Source of the DNA: Xiphias gladius
Taxonomy: Eukaryota > Chordata > Actinopteri > Istiophoriformes > Xiphiidae
Direction of reading: 5' to 3'
NCBI RefSeq assembly: GCF_016859285.1
Contig: NC_053420.1
Span: forward strand, 25,852,045-25,916,044
DNA length: 64,000 bases
Of the stretch, positions 30,264 to 51,883 are shown in pieces. The notes below the pieces were generated by a model. It saw only the letters and a program-made list of their open reading frames with translations, had not been told where the DNA came from and did no database searches. Numbering within the stretch: position 1 is the first letter of the stretch; each line of letters starts with the position of its first letter. Made by a program: the position numbers and the translations under genes.

Positions 30264-30700
30264 TTTTTAACAGATGGTGTCGTCTTTTACACAGGTATTA
30301 GTAAAACCTCAGACCTCTGTTATCTTGGGTCCACTGAGCAGACTAAGAATCAGGAGTTAAATCTGGTTTTCTAATATGTCATAGAGCGTGTTATCTTGAA
30401 ATTAAAAATAACATTTGAAGGGAAAACAAATAAATTGTTCTGTGTGCTTTATTTTTCATAACACCAAATGATGGAAGTTGATGCACTCGACATGTCTGTA
30501 TATACTGGTACAGTAGGCGGCGGTAGTGGTGCTATGTTCGAGCTCCTAATTGACAGATGATGAGCTGCAAACTGATCCGGGGGCTGCTTTTCCCAGAGCA
30601 TCAACTGAAATCAATAATAAATCTAATCCAGCTGCATTCTGTGATTTTCTGCTCTGATATTCTCTACCATTGTGCCGGTGTTGACAGGTGTGTGAAGGAG
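30264..30700 (+). other. comt: 3' UTR of comt, poly(A) signal near 30,428
   Basis: After the TAG at 30,261-30,263, GGGAAAACAAATAAATTGTT near 30,421-30,440 contains an AATAAA signal, followed by a TGTGTGC stretch. This suggests a short 3' UTR of roughly 180 bases. No gene is seen in the rest. Confidence 0.5.
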
Positions 30701-30713
30701 AGAGTCAATGTGT

Positions 30714-30823
<110 letters not shown>

Positions 30824-30928
30824 TATGAATCAAATTGCTGCTCATCTAATCTCTCAAAGTGACAGAGTTCCATCATACTGGGGGCAGGAAAGGGGGGTGG
30901 GTGGGTCTGCATTTGGTTCAGCCGTTTG

Positions 30929-31140
30929 AAAAAAAAAAAAAAAAAAAAAATAGGCTAGTCCACGTAGTGCTTTCTTCACAGACGCCTGCATGATAATCCC
31001 AATCTGTGGCCATTAGTGCACTGAGAGAACGAGTGAGGAGAGGGTTCAACAGAGAGAGAGAGAGACAGAGACAGGGGGGTGTGTGTGTGTGCCTGGACAG
31101 AGATGCACACAGAGGAAAAAGAACGAGAGAGAGAGGGAGA
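30929..31140. repeat. Poly(A) run and GA/GT-rich low-complexity DNA
   Basis: A run of about 22 A residues at 30,929-30,950 is followed, from about 31,050, by GAGAGAGA, GGGGGGTGTGTGTGTGTG and further GA-rich tracts. Overlapping minus-strand frames of about 100 codons are built from these simple repeats and are not genes. Confidence 0.8.
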
Positions 31141-31419
31141 GCTTTTAAGGGATTTGGCAGTGATTTGTAGAATCTCACTGCTGTAATGTTGCACTTTTTC
31201 ATCACTTTTCCCAGACTCTGCCATGATACTATACCCTAAAGCCTCAAAAGTCAGTGTTTTCCTTTTGTCTTTATAAATCACAATTACTTCTTTTCAAACC
31301 ATTGTTTTTACTGTGTTGTGGTTATTTTTGGGAGTGTACAGCGGCTGTCTGAGATGATAGAGGATTTACCTTGGGTGAGGAGAGCTCTGCCTCTAGATAT
31401 ATAATCACATTCTGGACCA

Positions 31420-31489
31420 TGGACAGAGGCCTGTGTGGAAGAGCTCATGTCATGGATAAAATAAAGACTGGTCGATGAAGAATGGGCAG
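31420..31489 (+). other. grm6: Possible 5' UTR exon of grm6
   Basis: GAAGAATGGGCAG|GTAAGCAG forms a good splice donor after 31,489, and the first grm6 coding exon is preceded by a CCCTAG acceptor near 32,737. The 5' limit is not defined. Inferred from splice signals only. Confidence 0.35.
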
Positions 31490-32736
31490 GTAAGCAGCGC
31501 CTTTACACGAAGGAATTCCTCTACTTGCATCATTCCTGTGATGGTATTTTCAAAGGGGAAAATTTGTCTGCAATGGTTGTGGTATTTATGCAGCTTATAT
31601 TTGATTCACATTGTGCTCTTATAGATTTTGAGAATATTTTTCAAGTATTTTACATGAATTAAACTTCACACTCAGTGCAGAAAAATAGATGCAGCATCAC
31701 AAATGTGAGTTTAAGTTTTAATAATATGTACATATTGCAGTTTGAAAGAATAAAAATATGTAAGCAGGCAAACGTATTATTTAGGTTTAATTCATGTTAG
31801 ACGTTTGAATTCAATACCAAGATTTTAACAAAATGAAGTTGCCTCATAAATATTTTCTAGCGTCCAAATTCTGCCTTGAAACAACAAATATATTTACACT
31901 CATAACATGTTTACACTCTGTGGGTTCTTTAAGCTCAGTTGATCACTGATCCTCATGAAGATATAATTAACCTGCCCCAGCTTTTGGAGCATGAAATGCT
32001 GCAAAGGTTCAGTTGATGTTTTCTGTTTTGCAAAATTTATAATGTTTTCCATCACTGCCTCTCGGCTCTCTGTGATAAAAGCTTCCAATATTCACTCTGT
32101 GTCATCCTGCATGCTGCCTAAAATGTTCTCTTCAGCCATAGCTTTTCTCAAAGTGTGTACATTTAGCCTATATTTTGTCTTTTCCTATGTTTTCTTTGTT
32201 CTGATTCTATTCACCAAAACAGATGTCGGACTACAGGTGCGGTTCAACAAAAATTCTGGAGGTCCAACTGCATCTATGAACTGAGAAGGGTTTCCTGATA
32301 AGGGAATTGTTTTAAGCACCGACCTTATCAACTCCACAGACCCATTGGCAGGTCTACAATTACAATATCATGTTATGCATAGATGCAATGTTCAAACCTA
32401 AATAAACGTTTTAAAAGCTTGAAAAGCTGCAAAATCGTTCAAATCTTTCTTTCACCAAGTGATTTACTGTTATATACCTTCAGTGGTGTGTCAAAACCAA
32501 ACAAAAATACAAAAAATAATGTAATGTGGTCAAATTGTGGAAAACATTTTTTACCTGACTTTAAAACTCCTAAGAGTAAACTTAAAAGGGATATTGATAA
32601 AGGTTCAATAGGGTAAACAGCACTGGCAGTTTGTAGCAATCTTCTTCTCAGTAAAAAGACTGGGACCACTGAAATGATACTGAATTATGATGAGAAGATG
32701 ATCCGAACCCTAAAGCCCCCTCTGTAACTGTCCCTA
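31490..32736. other. Probable grm6 5' UTR intron, nothing else recognised
   Basis: AT-rich sequence with several short open frames lacking homology. No repeat or conserved element was recognised. Confidence 0.4.
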
Positions 32737-32793
32737 GGTGTCAAAGGTAGAGGGAGTGGCCTGGTGCTGTCAGTACCTCTGCTGGTCATCATC

Positions 32794-44144
<11,351 letters not shown>

Positions 44145-45600
44145 AATGAAGCACAATGGGTCCATGTTTCATCACATCACGTAACAAGCCCACAATGAGC
44201 CGGTTGATGATCAGTGAAAAGTCAGCATTTACTCTTGTTGTTGACTGGATTTGTTTTTTTTCTTCTCTTCCTTAACTATGGCTTGAAACACCAGCAGAGA
44301 CGCTCCTGGTTTCGTTTCGCACTTATGTAGATTCCTCAGAACTACTAAACCTGGAATGAAGCACTAAAGGAAACAGAAATGCACCCCCTTAAAATGGACA
44401 ACTTTTGAGTACGCTTACACGAGGACTGAGAGGATGTTGACCCATCCTGAATGGACTGCAAGCAAAATTATGATTTTTTTTGGATGTCGTATCCACATAT
44501 ACACCTCAAACTGACAAAGAGCCGTTGTTAGTTTTAACTCTCCCTGGGAAATGCTGTTTAGGAAAAAATAAGTTAAGCGCAAATGGCGACCTTTGCCCCA
44601 CAGGAAGATGTACATTTATGTGGAATCCCTCGGGATCAATGAAATGTTGTTAACTGGCTCTAAAAGCACTGCATGGATTGTGTGTTTTACGTGTACATGA
44701 ATGTTCTGAAAAAATTGTTTGTATGGGGTATCGTGACTTTTTCTTCTGATTGCACTGGAAGGAAGTAGCTTTTAAAATGCACCACCATGTCAATGTTACT
44801 ATTTCTAAAAAGAAAATCACTAAAATATGACCACCCGCTGCAGAATCATTCAATATCCAATCTCTAATACAACAAAACAATCGACTTAAATTAGTGTTAT
44901 GTATAAGATCAGAGATACAAACTGATTTTCACTCTGGAAAATGTTAATTCATGGGTGAAAACAGGATACAAGTAAAAGAACAGGATATTTACCTTCTAAC
45001 TGGTCCTTTTACTTTTCCTCAGTGGAAAACAATCTTTGGCTTTTCCCCATATTGTTCATCAAAATATCAGCAAATCTGATCAAGGGTCAGTCTGTTTGGC
45101 AACATGCCAAAATCCCAGACAAACTGCTGTTATGTCCATGCATGAGAACGTCGTCAGAAAGCTGCACTGCATCACTTATATTTGATTTTGTGCCATGAAA
45201 GCTCTTCTATCAAAGCAAATTCCCATTTCTGCAAACTTTATAATACAGCTAGCATGGGGCAACTCCTAAAATTAACAACAGTCCCCTATTTGCCTGTATA
45301 TTATTTGCAGTGTACTTTTTGTTACTTGATCACGATGTACAACTCAGGTTTTACTGAAGGTGTTTTGACTAACGTTTTTTCTTGAGGATTACCCTCTGTA
45401 CTGGTGCAGCCTTTTCAATACAAATTGATTCGTGCAGTGCATTATCCCCTCACAGTGCAGGAGGGCTGTGAGATTCATGTCCTCATGTGAGAAAACACTG
45501 TACTGCCCTCTGCAGGAGAGCACACCTCAGTGAAATGTTTGTGAATGAAAAGCACAGGCACGAGGGAATTGGTTGTAGACCCCACACAAACCTTAATAAA
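44145..45600 (+). other. grm6: 3' UTR of grm6, ending near the AATAAA at 45,595-45,600
   Basis: The sequence after the TGA has no gene on either strand. ACCTTAATAAAAAAAATGTT places a canonical poly(A) signal at 45,595-45,600. This would give a 3' UTR of about 1.45 kb, ending almost exactly where the opposing traip transcript is expected to end. Confidence 0.55.
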
Positions 45601-45613
45601 AAAAATGTTTATT
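45595..45613. terminator. Convergent poly(A) signals of grm6 (+) and traip (-)
   Basis: AATAAA at 45,595-45,600 reads on the plus strand; TTTATT at 45,608-45,613 is AATAAA on the minus strand. They are separated by 7 bases. The genes end tail-to-tail here, so their transcripts probably overlap by a few tens of bases. Assignment to the two genes is by position. Confidence 0.55.
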
Positions 45614-46166
45614 ATTTGAGTTGGGTTTACATCGGGCAAGACTATTAAAACTAAAAAAATACCGACATTATATCCACATGTAGGCGTTCATGGAGATGGA
45701 TTTTAAGTATGTACAAAAAATAATTTTTTTGAGCTTATGGAAAATAGATATGTCAGTGATCATCAAGGACAATGCAGAGCAGAGACATTCGAATGGTTTT
45801 GTTTCTTATGCACATACACACACACACACACACACCCACATAAAAACTACAAGAAAAGGCTCCAAAGCAAAGGCTGGGCAACACACAGTCTCCACATACA
45901 TGTTCATGTCGACACCAACACACACAGACAAAAAAAAAAAAAAATGTACAGCAGGTGTCCTGACGTTACTAAAGGCTCAGCATCAGTTGTCAAGTGGGAG
46001 GTCAGTTACTGCTTTTAAATAGAGTTCAATCAGAAAGTCCTGTTTGGTGCTGAGTGGCAGAACCGCTGCCAGGCTGGTTTCTCTGCGCCAGAGCAGCACC
46101 AACACGTTACTTCACATGCAGCATCCTGACCTCTGACTCCACTTCAAGGGAAGGGGATGCTGAAAT
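45614..46166 (-). other. traip: 3' UTR of traip
   Basis: Lies between the traip stop codon (46,167) and the minus-strand AATAAA at 45,608-45,613. It contains a (CA)n run near 45,817-45,835 and a poly(A) run near 45,931-45,944. Open frames here are simple-repeat artefacts. Confidence 0.5.
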
Positions 46167-49100
46167 TTACTCCAGGTAGCTGTCCAGAGTCAGGCAAGTT
46201 GCAATCTTGGGCGGAGGCCGGGTCACCTTCTTCCTTCTAACCTTCATCATTGGGCGAATCTCTGATAAAGGAGACTGGAGTGGAGCGCTTGGTTAAGGAT
46301 TGTTGCAGTCGGGTTTACACTGATGTTTTTTTCTGTTCCGCCTTTTATCTTTTTCCATTACTATTCTCTGGCACCTAAAAATGTCCAAAAATAATATAAT
46401 CCAAATGTATTTTTAATTAAAGCTGCATTATTTTTTCTTTTTGTCAAATGGGATCAGTGGCACAAAGTTAAAACAACACTCAGGTGTAAATTTATATACT
46501 GTTACGGGAAATGTGTTAGCAAATACTGTATCTGCCTGTTTGCACATCCAGCAGATACGGAGCAACATTAGCATTCATTTTAGGTTGTTTATGCCAACTG
46601 ACAAATGTACTTTAAGTCCAGTATTTACTTATCTTTAAACCCCATTTTGATTTTCATCAACTCCGGAGGAAAATAACCTGCTCTTTAGCTGCTAAATTTA
46701 CGACTAACTTTACCAGCTAGTCGGTTGTGTCTGTCTGCTGTTTGGTTCTGAGCAGGTAGTGTACAGTGGGTCTATCAGAGCTTTTTTGCTGAAAACAGAT
46801 GAATGCTGCTGCTAAAAAAGGGGTTGATAAGAGGCAAGTTGGGGGCCAAAAGCCAAAACAATGCAGTAAAAGATGCTCATTGTTAATTAGTGCAGCTTTA
46901 AATTCTGTTGAATGATAGGTTTGAACGTCCTCAGGCATATTTACGGTGCTATTGCAGTGCACCATAAATAGGGACTTTATTTGGGCTAGTATTCCACTTA
47001 AGTATGTGGAATATTAGCCATGGGTTAGTGTATTTGTATTAAACACTAACCCAGTTAAAAAAAACTCTTCTACCAATGATTAACTTAATGATTAAGTAAT
47101 TCAACTAAAAAAAACATCTAGTAAACACAAATATTCCACAACAGAAAAAAGGATACAGGTTGGATGAATTTGGTTCGTCCTCCCAATCCGTCATAACCAG
47201 TTCTCACCTGAAACGAGAAATATTTTCTTTCATCAACCCAATAAAAGAACTACGAAATACGACTTTCAGCAGATGGTTGTGTTGCACGTACAGCTCCCGG
47301 CTTCCTCTGAGGGTCCAACATGCTACCAAAAGTCTTCTTTCTGAAGAGGAGGGAGTTCCTCAAAAACAGATCCATGGATCTGTCCTCATCTCGTGCCTGA
47401 AGTACAAAAAAAAAAAAACACATTTAATGACTGGCGCTCGCACGCACACGATTTGGAAATGGACCTTAAGAAGTGACTTTCACAAACCTACCTTGGTTAA
47501 AGATGAACTTTTCTCATTGTGTTTGGACATGGATGTTCTGAAAAAGTAAAACATTTTACATACAATTTGAGGATACAAAACAAGCAGTATAAGACACACT
47601 ATGTTATCAACATGTGGCTAACAACTAACCAACTTTAGCTTCCACAACCTCCTTAGAACAGTTAAACACACATGAATGACACAAAACTTACAATGGAGGG
47701 TCAAGACGCATCTTCTTGGATGGGACCTGTGTTGGTTTCTTGGCCACATCTTCTGGTGTGGTGATGTCATAGGTCATATTGAGGTCAACGTCCTCGCTAT
47801 CTGCAGGTTGGTGGAGGCGAGGATGCTTCAACTCCACAGGGGCCGGGCTGACAGGTGAACAGAGAGATACCTCATTGGTAAATCACACAGGGCTTATGTT
47901 TTCCTGAAAAATGCATCAAAGTGTGAGGAGATTTTTAGTCCAGTGGCTGGGTGACACACACCTTTCAAAGACGAGCCGGCTGAGGGTTTCGTTTGTCCGT
48001 GTCGGCGTGCTCAGTGTCTTCTGAAGAAATTGCACTCTCTTCTTAAGACTCTGTGGAAAGACACGCATGTATGCATCATTAAAAAAAAAAAAAAAAAAAC
48101 CAAAAGGACTTCTATTATTATAAAACGAAAAGCAAATTTGGTGGATTTGCTTACAGAGATCTCTTTGTCAGCGTTGGCCAGATCATTCTGCAGAGACTTC
48201 ATGTCCTCTTTGGTCTTATTCGCCTCCATTGAGGCTTTTTGTGACTAAATATAAACGCACACACACACAAAAAAAAACCATAATAAATTTAGAGTTTTCT
48301 CATTCATGTCTCGATTCCTTTGGATGCTGATTAGTCACTAACATAAAGTTACCTTGTTGTTTGAGGAGAGCAATTCTCTCTTCAGCTTCTCGCACAGCTC
48401 ATTTGAAGACTTCAGGTTTCCTTTTAGATTATCATACTCTCTGAAAAAGGAGAGAGGATAAACGTACAGGGAATGAAGACAGGGGAACTGCAGTTATTAG
48501 GACTGAGGCTCGAAATGACGTGGTGAGAAAACGAGCTGTCGCTTAGTGACGCCACTGACAGAAACTGGCCTCCTTACTTTTTGAGAGAGATGCAGTAGAT
48601 GGAGAGCTGCTCCACTGCTGCCTGACTGACACCCATATCTGTGATCATGGAGTCCACCTCTGCTCTCTGACCCTGTAACAACACATCCAGGCTGGAGACA
48701 AACCGGCAGTGTTAGTGCACAGTATGAGTATGACTTTTTCTTTACCATGAAACAAGACACGGTACCATGCAGATCTTGCAAGCTGAGGTAAATTAACAAT
48801 GAATGTCTCTTCTTTGCATGCTTGTGTATCCAAATTACTAATACAGATGATTTTTTCCAACCAACCACTCCAAATTCAACTTATGAACATTTATGCTCAT
48901 AGACATATCCAAAATACCATACTTTACAATACGGAGGTACTCAAGACCATCTAAAACCCTTTTCACACTTGCAGCATAGTCAATATTGGGATTATCCAAA
49001 TGGGGCCCTAGAAGCCTATATATGATTATGTGACTGCAGAAACCTTTCAAAAGTTTTCATTTTAATCCTGAGTCTCCGGACCTCCTCCTTGGCAGCCTGA

Positions 49101-50096
49101 ACTTCATTCTGTTGGGTCTCCAAGTATGTCATCTGTTTCTGTGGGACGTCAAAATATTGTGTAACCACATAATAACGGAGACAGTGAGAGTCAGTATAGA
49201 CAATGCGTTTAAGCCATGAAGAAAAAGACGGCGTACTCTGAGAGCAGAGCAGAGCATCTCCTTTTCCACAATCTCCTTGCGCACACTGTCCAAGTCTCTC
49301 CTCTGCTTGTCCACAGTCTCCTTCAAATTGTCCACCACCTTCTGTTTGTCCCGCCAGTCCCGCTCTGCAAATTGAGCAGACCGATAGTTAGCTAACACTG
49401 CCTACTTTTAACAATCAAGCGCCACCATAACCCAACATAGTCTCTTACCTTTAGAGCTTAAAAGTGCCTTCATTTTATCGAGCTCATTCTATGGAAGAGA
49501 GAAACACAGTGTGAGCAAAAAATATGACCCTAAGTCCAGATGATGTAATGGCAAGGAGGACTATCTGTGGCATCAGTCTGAGTAAAAGATTATCTCCGGC
49601 ACCTTTTCTCAAACAATCTCTCACTATAAAGGTGTTGGAAGTGTGGTACCTGCAAGCTCTCTGGGTCCGCTGTGGCCTCTCCCTCTCCGGCAATGTCAAA
49701 GTAGAGCCTGTTGATAATGTGTCGGGTGCTGACCTACACACAGAGCAGCGCAGCACTTAGGTTTATGTTCCCCCCCCCGTTTGGCAGGTTGGGTCAGTCT
49801 GAGGTAAGACGCACTAGCGATTTCTGGGAGAGTAAGCTACTGTACCTGTTTCCTACACTGTGGGCAGGTTTTCGTGGGGGCTGTCTGGAACCACTGGAGA
49901 AGACTGAGAGGAGACGGGGAGGGGGATCAATTAGCCGGGGTTAAAGTGCGTCGGAAAAGAGAGTGCTGTTAAAGACGTGACTTTCTTTATCAAGTTACCA
50001 TTCGTAGTGGAAAGTGTGTCCGCAGTGGATGGCAGCGACATCCTTGGAGTGATCGAAGAAATCGGAGCAAATTGTACAATATGCTCGGATAGGCAT
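46167..50096 (-). CDS. traip: TRAF-interacting protein, RING E3 ubiquitin ligase, 15 coding exons
   Basis: Exons in transcript order: 50096-49999, 49903-49846, 49733-49650, 49488-49449, 49364-49237, 49138-49044, 48691-48578, 48440-48353, 48244-48155, 48050-47962, 47847-47692, 47537-47492, 47396-47292, 47207-47157, 46274-46167. They encode 449 aa in phase (human 469). TRAIP ubiquitylates the CMG helicase to unload replisomes in mitosis and at DNA crosslinks, acting in the nucleus. The RING comes first: MPIRAYCTICSDFFDHSKDV with Cys7, Cys10, Cys25, His27, His30, Cys33, Cys46 and Cys49. A long coiled coil follows (~70-290), containing MGVSQAAVEQLSIYC. Conserved blocks are LVFESPAPVELK, VRTGYDGLGGRTKFIQP and a C-terminal PIP-box-like CLTLDSYLE. 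The usual Gln of the PIP box is Cys here, and human Arg18 is Lys18. An inferred 5' UTR exon ends at 50,330. Confidence 0.95.
48078..48098. repeat. Poly(A)/(T) run in a traip intron
   Basis: About twenty A residues on the plus strand (T on the coding strand) upstream of the acceptor of traip exon 9's successor. It has no further significance that I can see. Confidence 0.85.
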
Positions 50097-51350
50097 CGTA
50101 ATGTCACAAAGATCATCCTGTAATGAATACAGAAAACCAAATTAAATAAACTACACACTTAACGCTCAAACATCGTTATATGCTCTCTAACCATACGTGT
50201 GTTCGTAACGTTACATAAAAGTACTCGGCTACAGCTCTAAAGGCAACGATAGTGGCCCGTAACTTACAGCTACGCTAGTTAGCTAAACGTAATGCTAACG
50301 TTAGACTTCTCTACAGCCGCCATACGTACCAAACGAAGACGTTAAGTTACTGCGCAGATCTTCTTTATAAGGTGAAACATCCCCAATCTTATCCGCAGTG
50401 TGTAATTTTAACCCAGTTAAAGCGATAGTCTGGGACAGAACCTCGCTAGCTAGCACAAACACAATACATCGCTGCTCCGTTTCCCCGCTGCACGTTCAAA
50501 CACAAGCGCCGCCCCTAGCGCGGCGTTCAGGTGCAGCCACATTTCCTCCAACATGTCAGCTTTGTCGTTCACTTTTCGTTACACTATGAGGAATTTTGTG
50601 ACGATACGTTTTTTCAAGGGTCACAACAAACCCTTTATTCAGAAACTAATTACATTTTCATTAGAGTAGCTAACATTTAGCAGGGACTGACATATTTATC
50701 ACGATTCATTTGCTAGAAATAAAATTTAGTTTCCATCCCTATATATCTCACACATGCACACTCACTATGAAGGGATATATGAAAGAAGAAAACAGTTTTA
50801 TAGATATTTAATTTTTTTTTTTTTTTTTACAATTTCGTAATTAATTCCAACGGCATTGTCATTTTCAGACCAAAGAGAATTTTTTTCCCTGGGTTCCGTT
50901 GTTCCTCAGAGATTAGGCAACCTTTAGAATTAATAAATTAAGTATTTCTCGAATGGCATCTATTAATTTACTTATCTCGGTAATGAACAAGCTTCGTGGT
51001 TCGATGAAGAATTAACCATCAAGATCAAATAAGGAACCAGGCTATTTAACAGCGCTTATTACATAATGCAATTTGTAACATACAGGAATATTCGAAGACC
51101 TATTTTTTAATTTCCCAATTAATTAATTTACCCAATTTTTTATTCATTTTTATTAATTTCCAATCAAATCGACCAATTTACTACTCTGTTTACTACTCTA
51201 GAGCCATGCTCTGGAAGAGAACTTCATATCCCATAATTCCTACTTCCGCAGGCGATCAGGGTATTATGTTGACTAGCAAGAAGTACCCTTGTCTTGTCTC
51301 TGCTAGTTAGCCAGCTGCAGTGACTCTGACAAGCGACTTGTGGAGCACAG
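50097..51350. promoter_or_regulatory. Head-to-head 5' region shared by traip (-) and mon1a (+)
   Basis: A traip 5' UTR exon is inferred from the minus-strand donor G|GTACGT after 50,330, joined to an acceptor before 50,117. On the plus strand a mon1a 5' exon ends at 51,382. The two divergent genes are therefore about 0.9 kb apart at most. The traip side is richer in CpG (50,270-50,560). The middle (50,640-51,200) is AT-rich with a poly(T) run near 50,810-50,828. No specific factor site can be claimed. Confidence 0.45.
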
Positions 51351-51382
51351 CGGCCAAATGCACACAGCTCCGGAGATGAAAG
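51300..51382 (+). other. mon1a: Probable 5' UTR exon of mon1a, carrying the start of an upstream ORF
   Basis: ATGAAAG|GTAATCAT gives a donor after 51,382, and the acceptor GTCCTGTCAG before 51,856 joins it to the coding exon. An ATG at 51,358 opens a 15-codon frame (MHTAPEMKGVSPCPK) that crosses this junction. It stops at 51,876-51,878, five bases before the mon1a start codon. The exon's 5' limit is not defined. Confidence 0.5.
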
Positions 51383-51883
51383 GTAATCATCTGGAAATCA
51401 TTTAAGGAGAGCTCTGTGTCAGGGTGAAGGCGGTCAGAGCGAACCCAGCTAGCTTTAGATGCTGTCGATTATCTGCTAAAGTTAGCAACGAAAGTAGCCT
51501 TTCAAGTCCTGCATCTGCATGTCAGACGTGTAACCAGACGTGTGAACCCGGAAAAGACATATGATTTATGAAAAGAAGAGGGCGTAAACATGAAGGAGAA
51601 CGGTTACACTCTCACAGGAGTCTCTCATTTTGTTTTCGGAGTTAGTTTGGCAACAGTCACTGCATGTAGCAACAAGAGGGAGACTCAGCTTTAGCTCTGA
51701 AGCTTGTCTGAAAAAAAAAAAAAAGGGTTAAAGTCGGACCATAAAATTTGAATGAGACACGCAGCATAACCAGTTTGATCTTAAATCATAGCCACAAGCA
51801 TGAAGCTGTTGACCTTTGATCCCATAGCTCCCTGTCTGTCTGTCTGTCCTGTCAGGTGTGTCTCCCTGCCCTAAGTAGCAGTG

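Noticed and set aside
32764-32793. Earlier non-AUG start for grm6
   Set aside because: The ATG at 32,794 gives a plausible signal peptide; a GTG start 10 codons upstream is not expected in a vertebrate gene.
46274-46287. Alternative acceptor for the last traip exon at CCAAG|CGC
   Set aside because: It breaks the reading frame after KFIQP; the acceptor at CTCCAG|TCT keeps phase and matches the TRAIP C-terminus.
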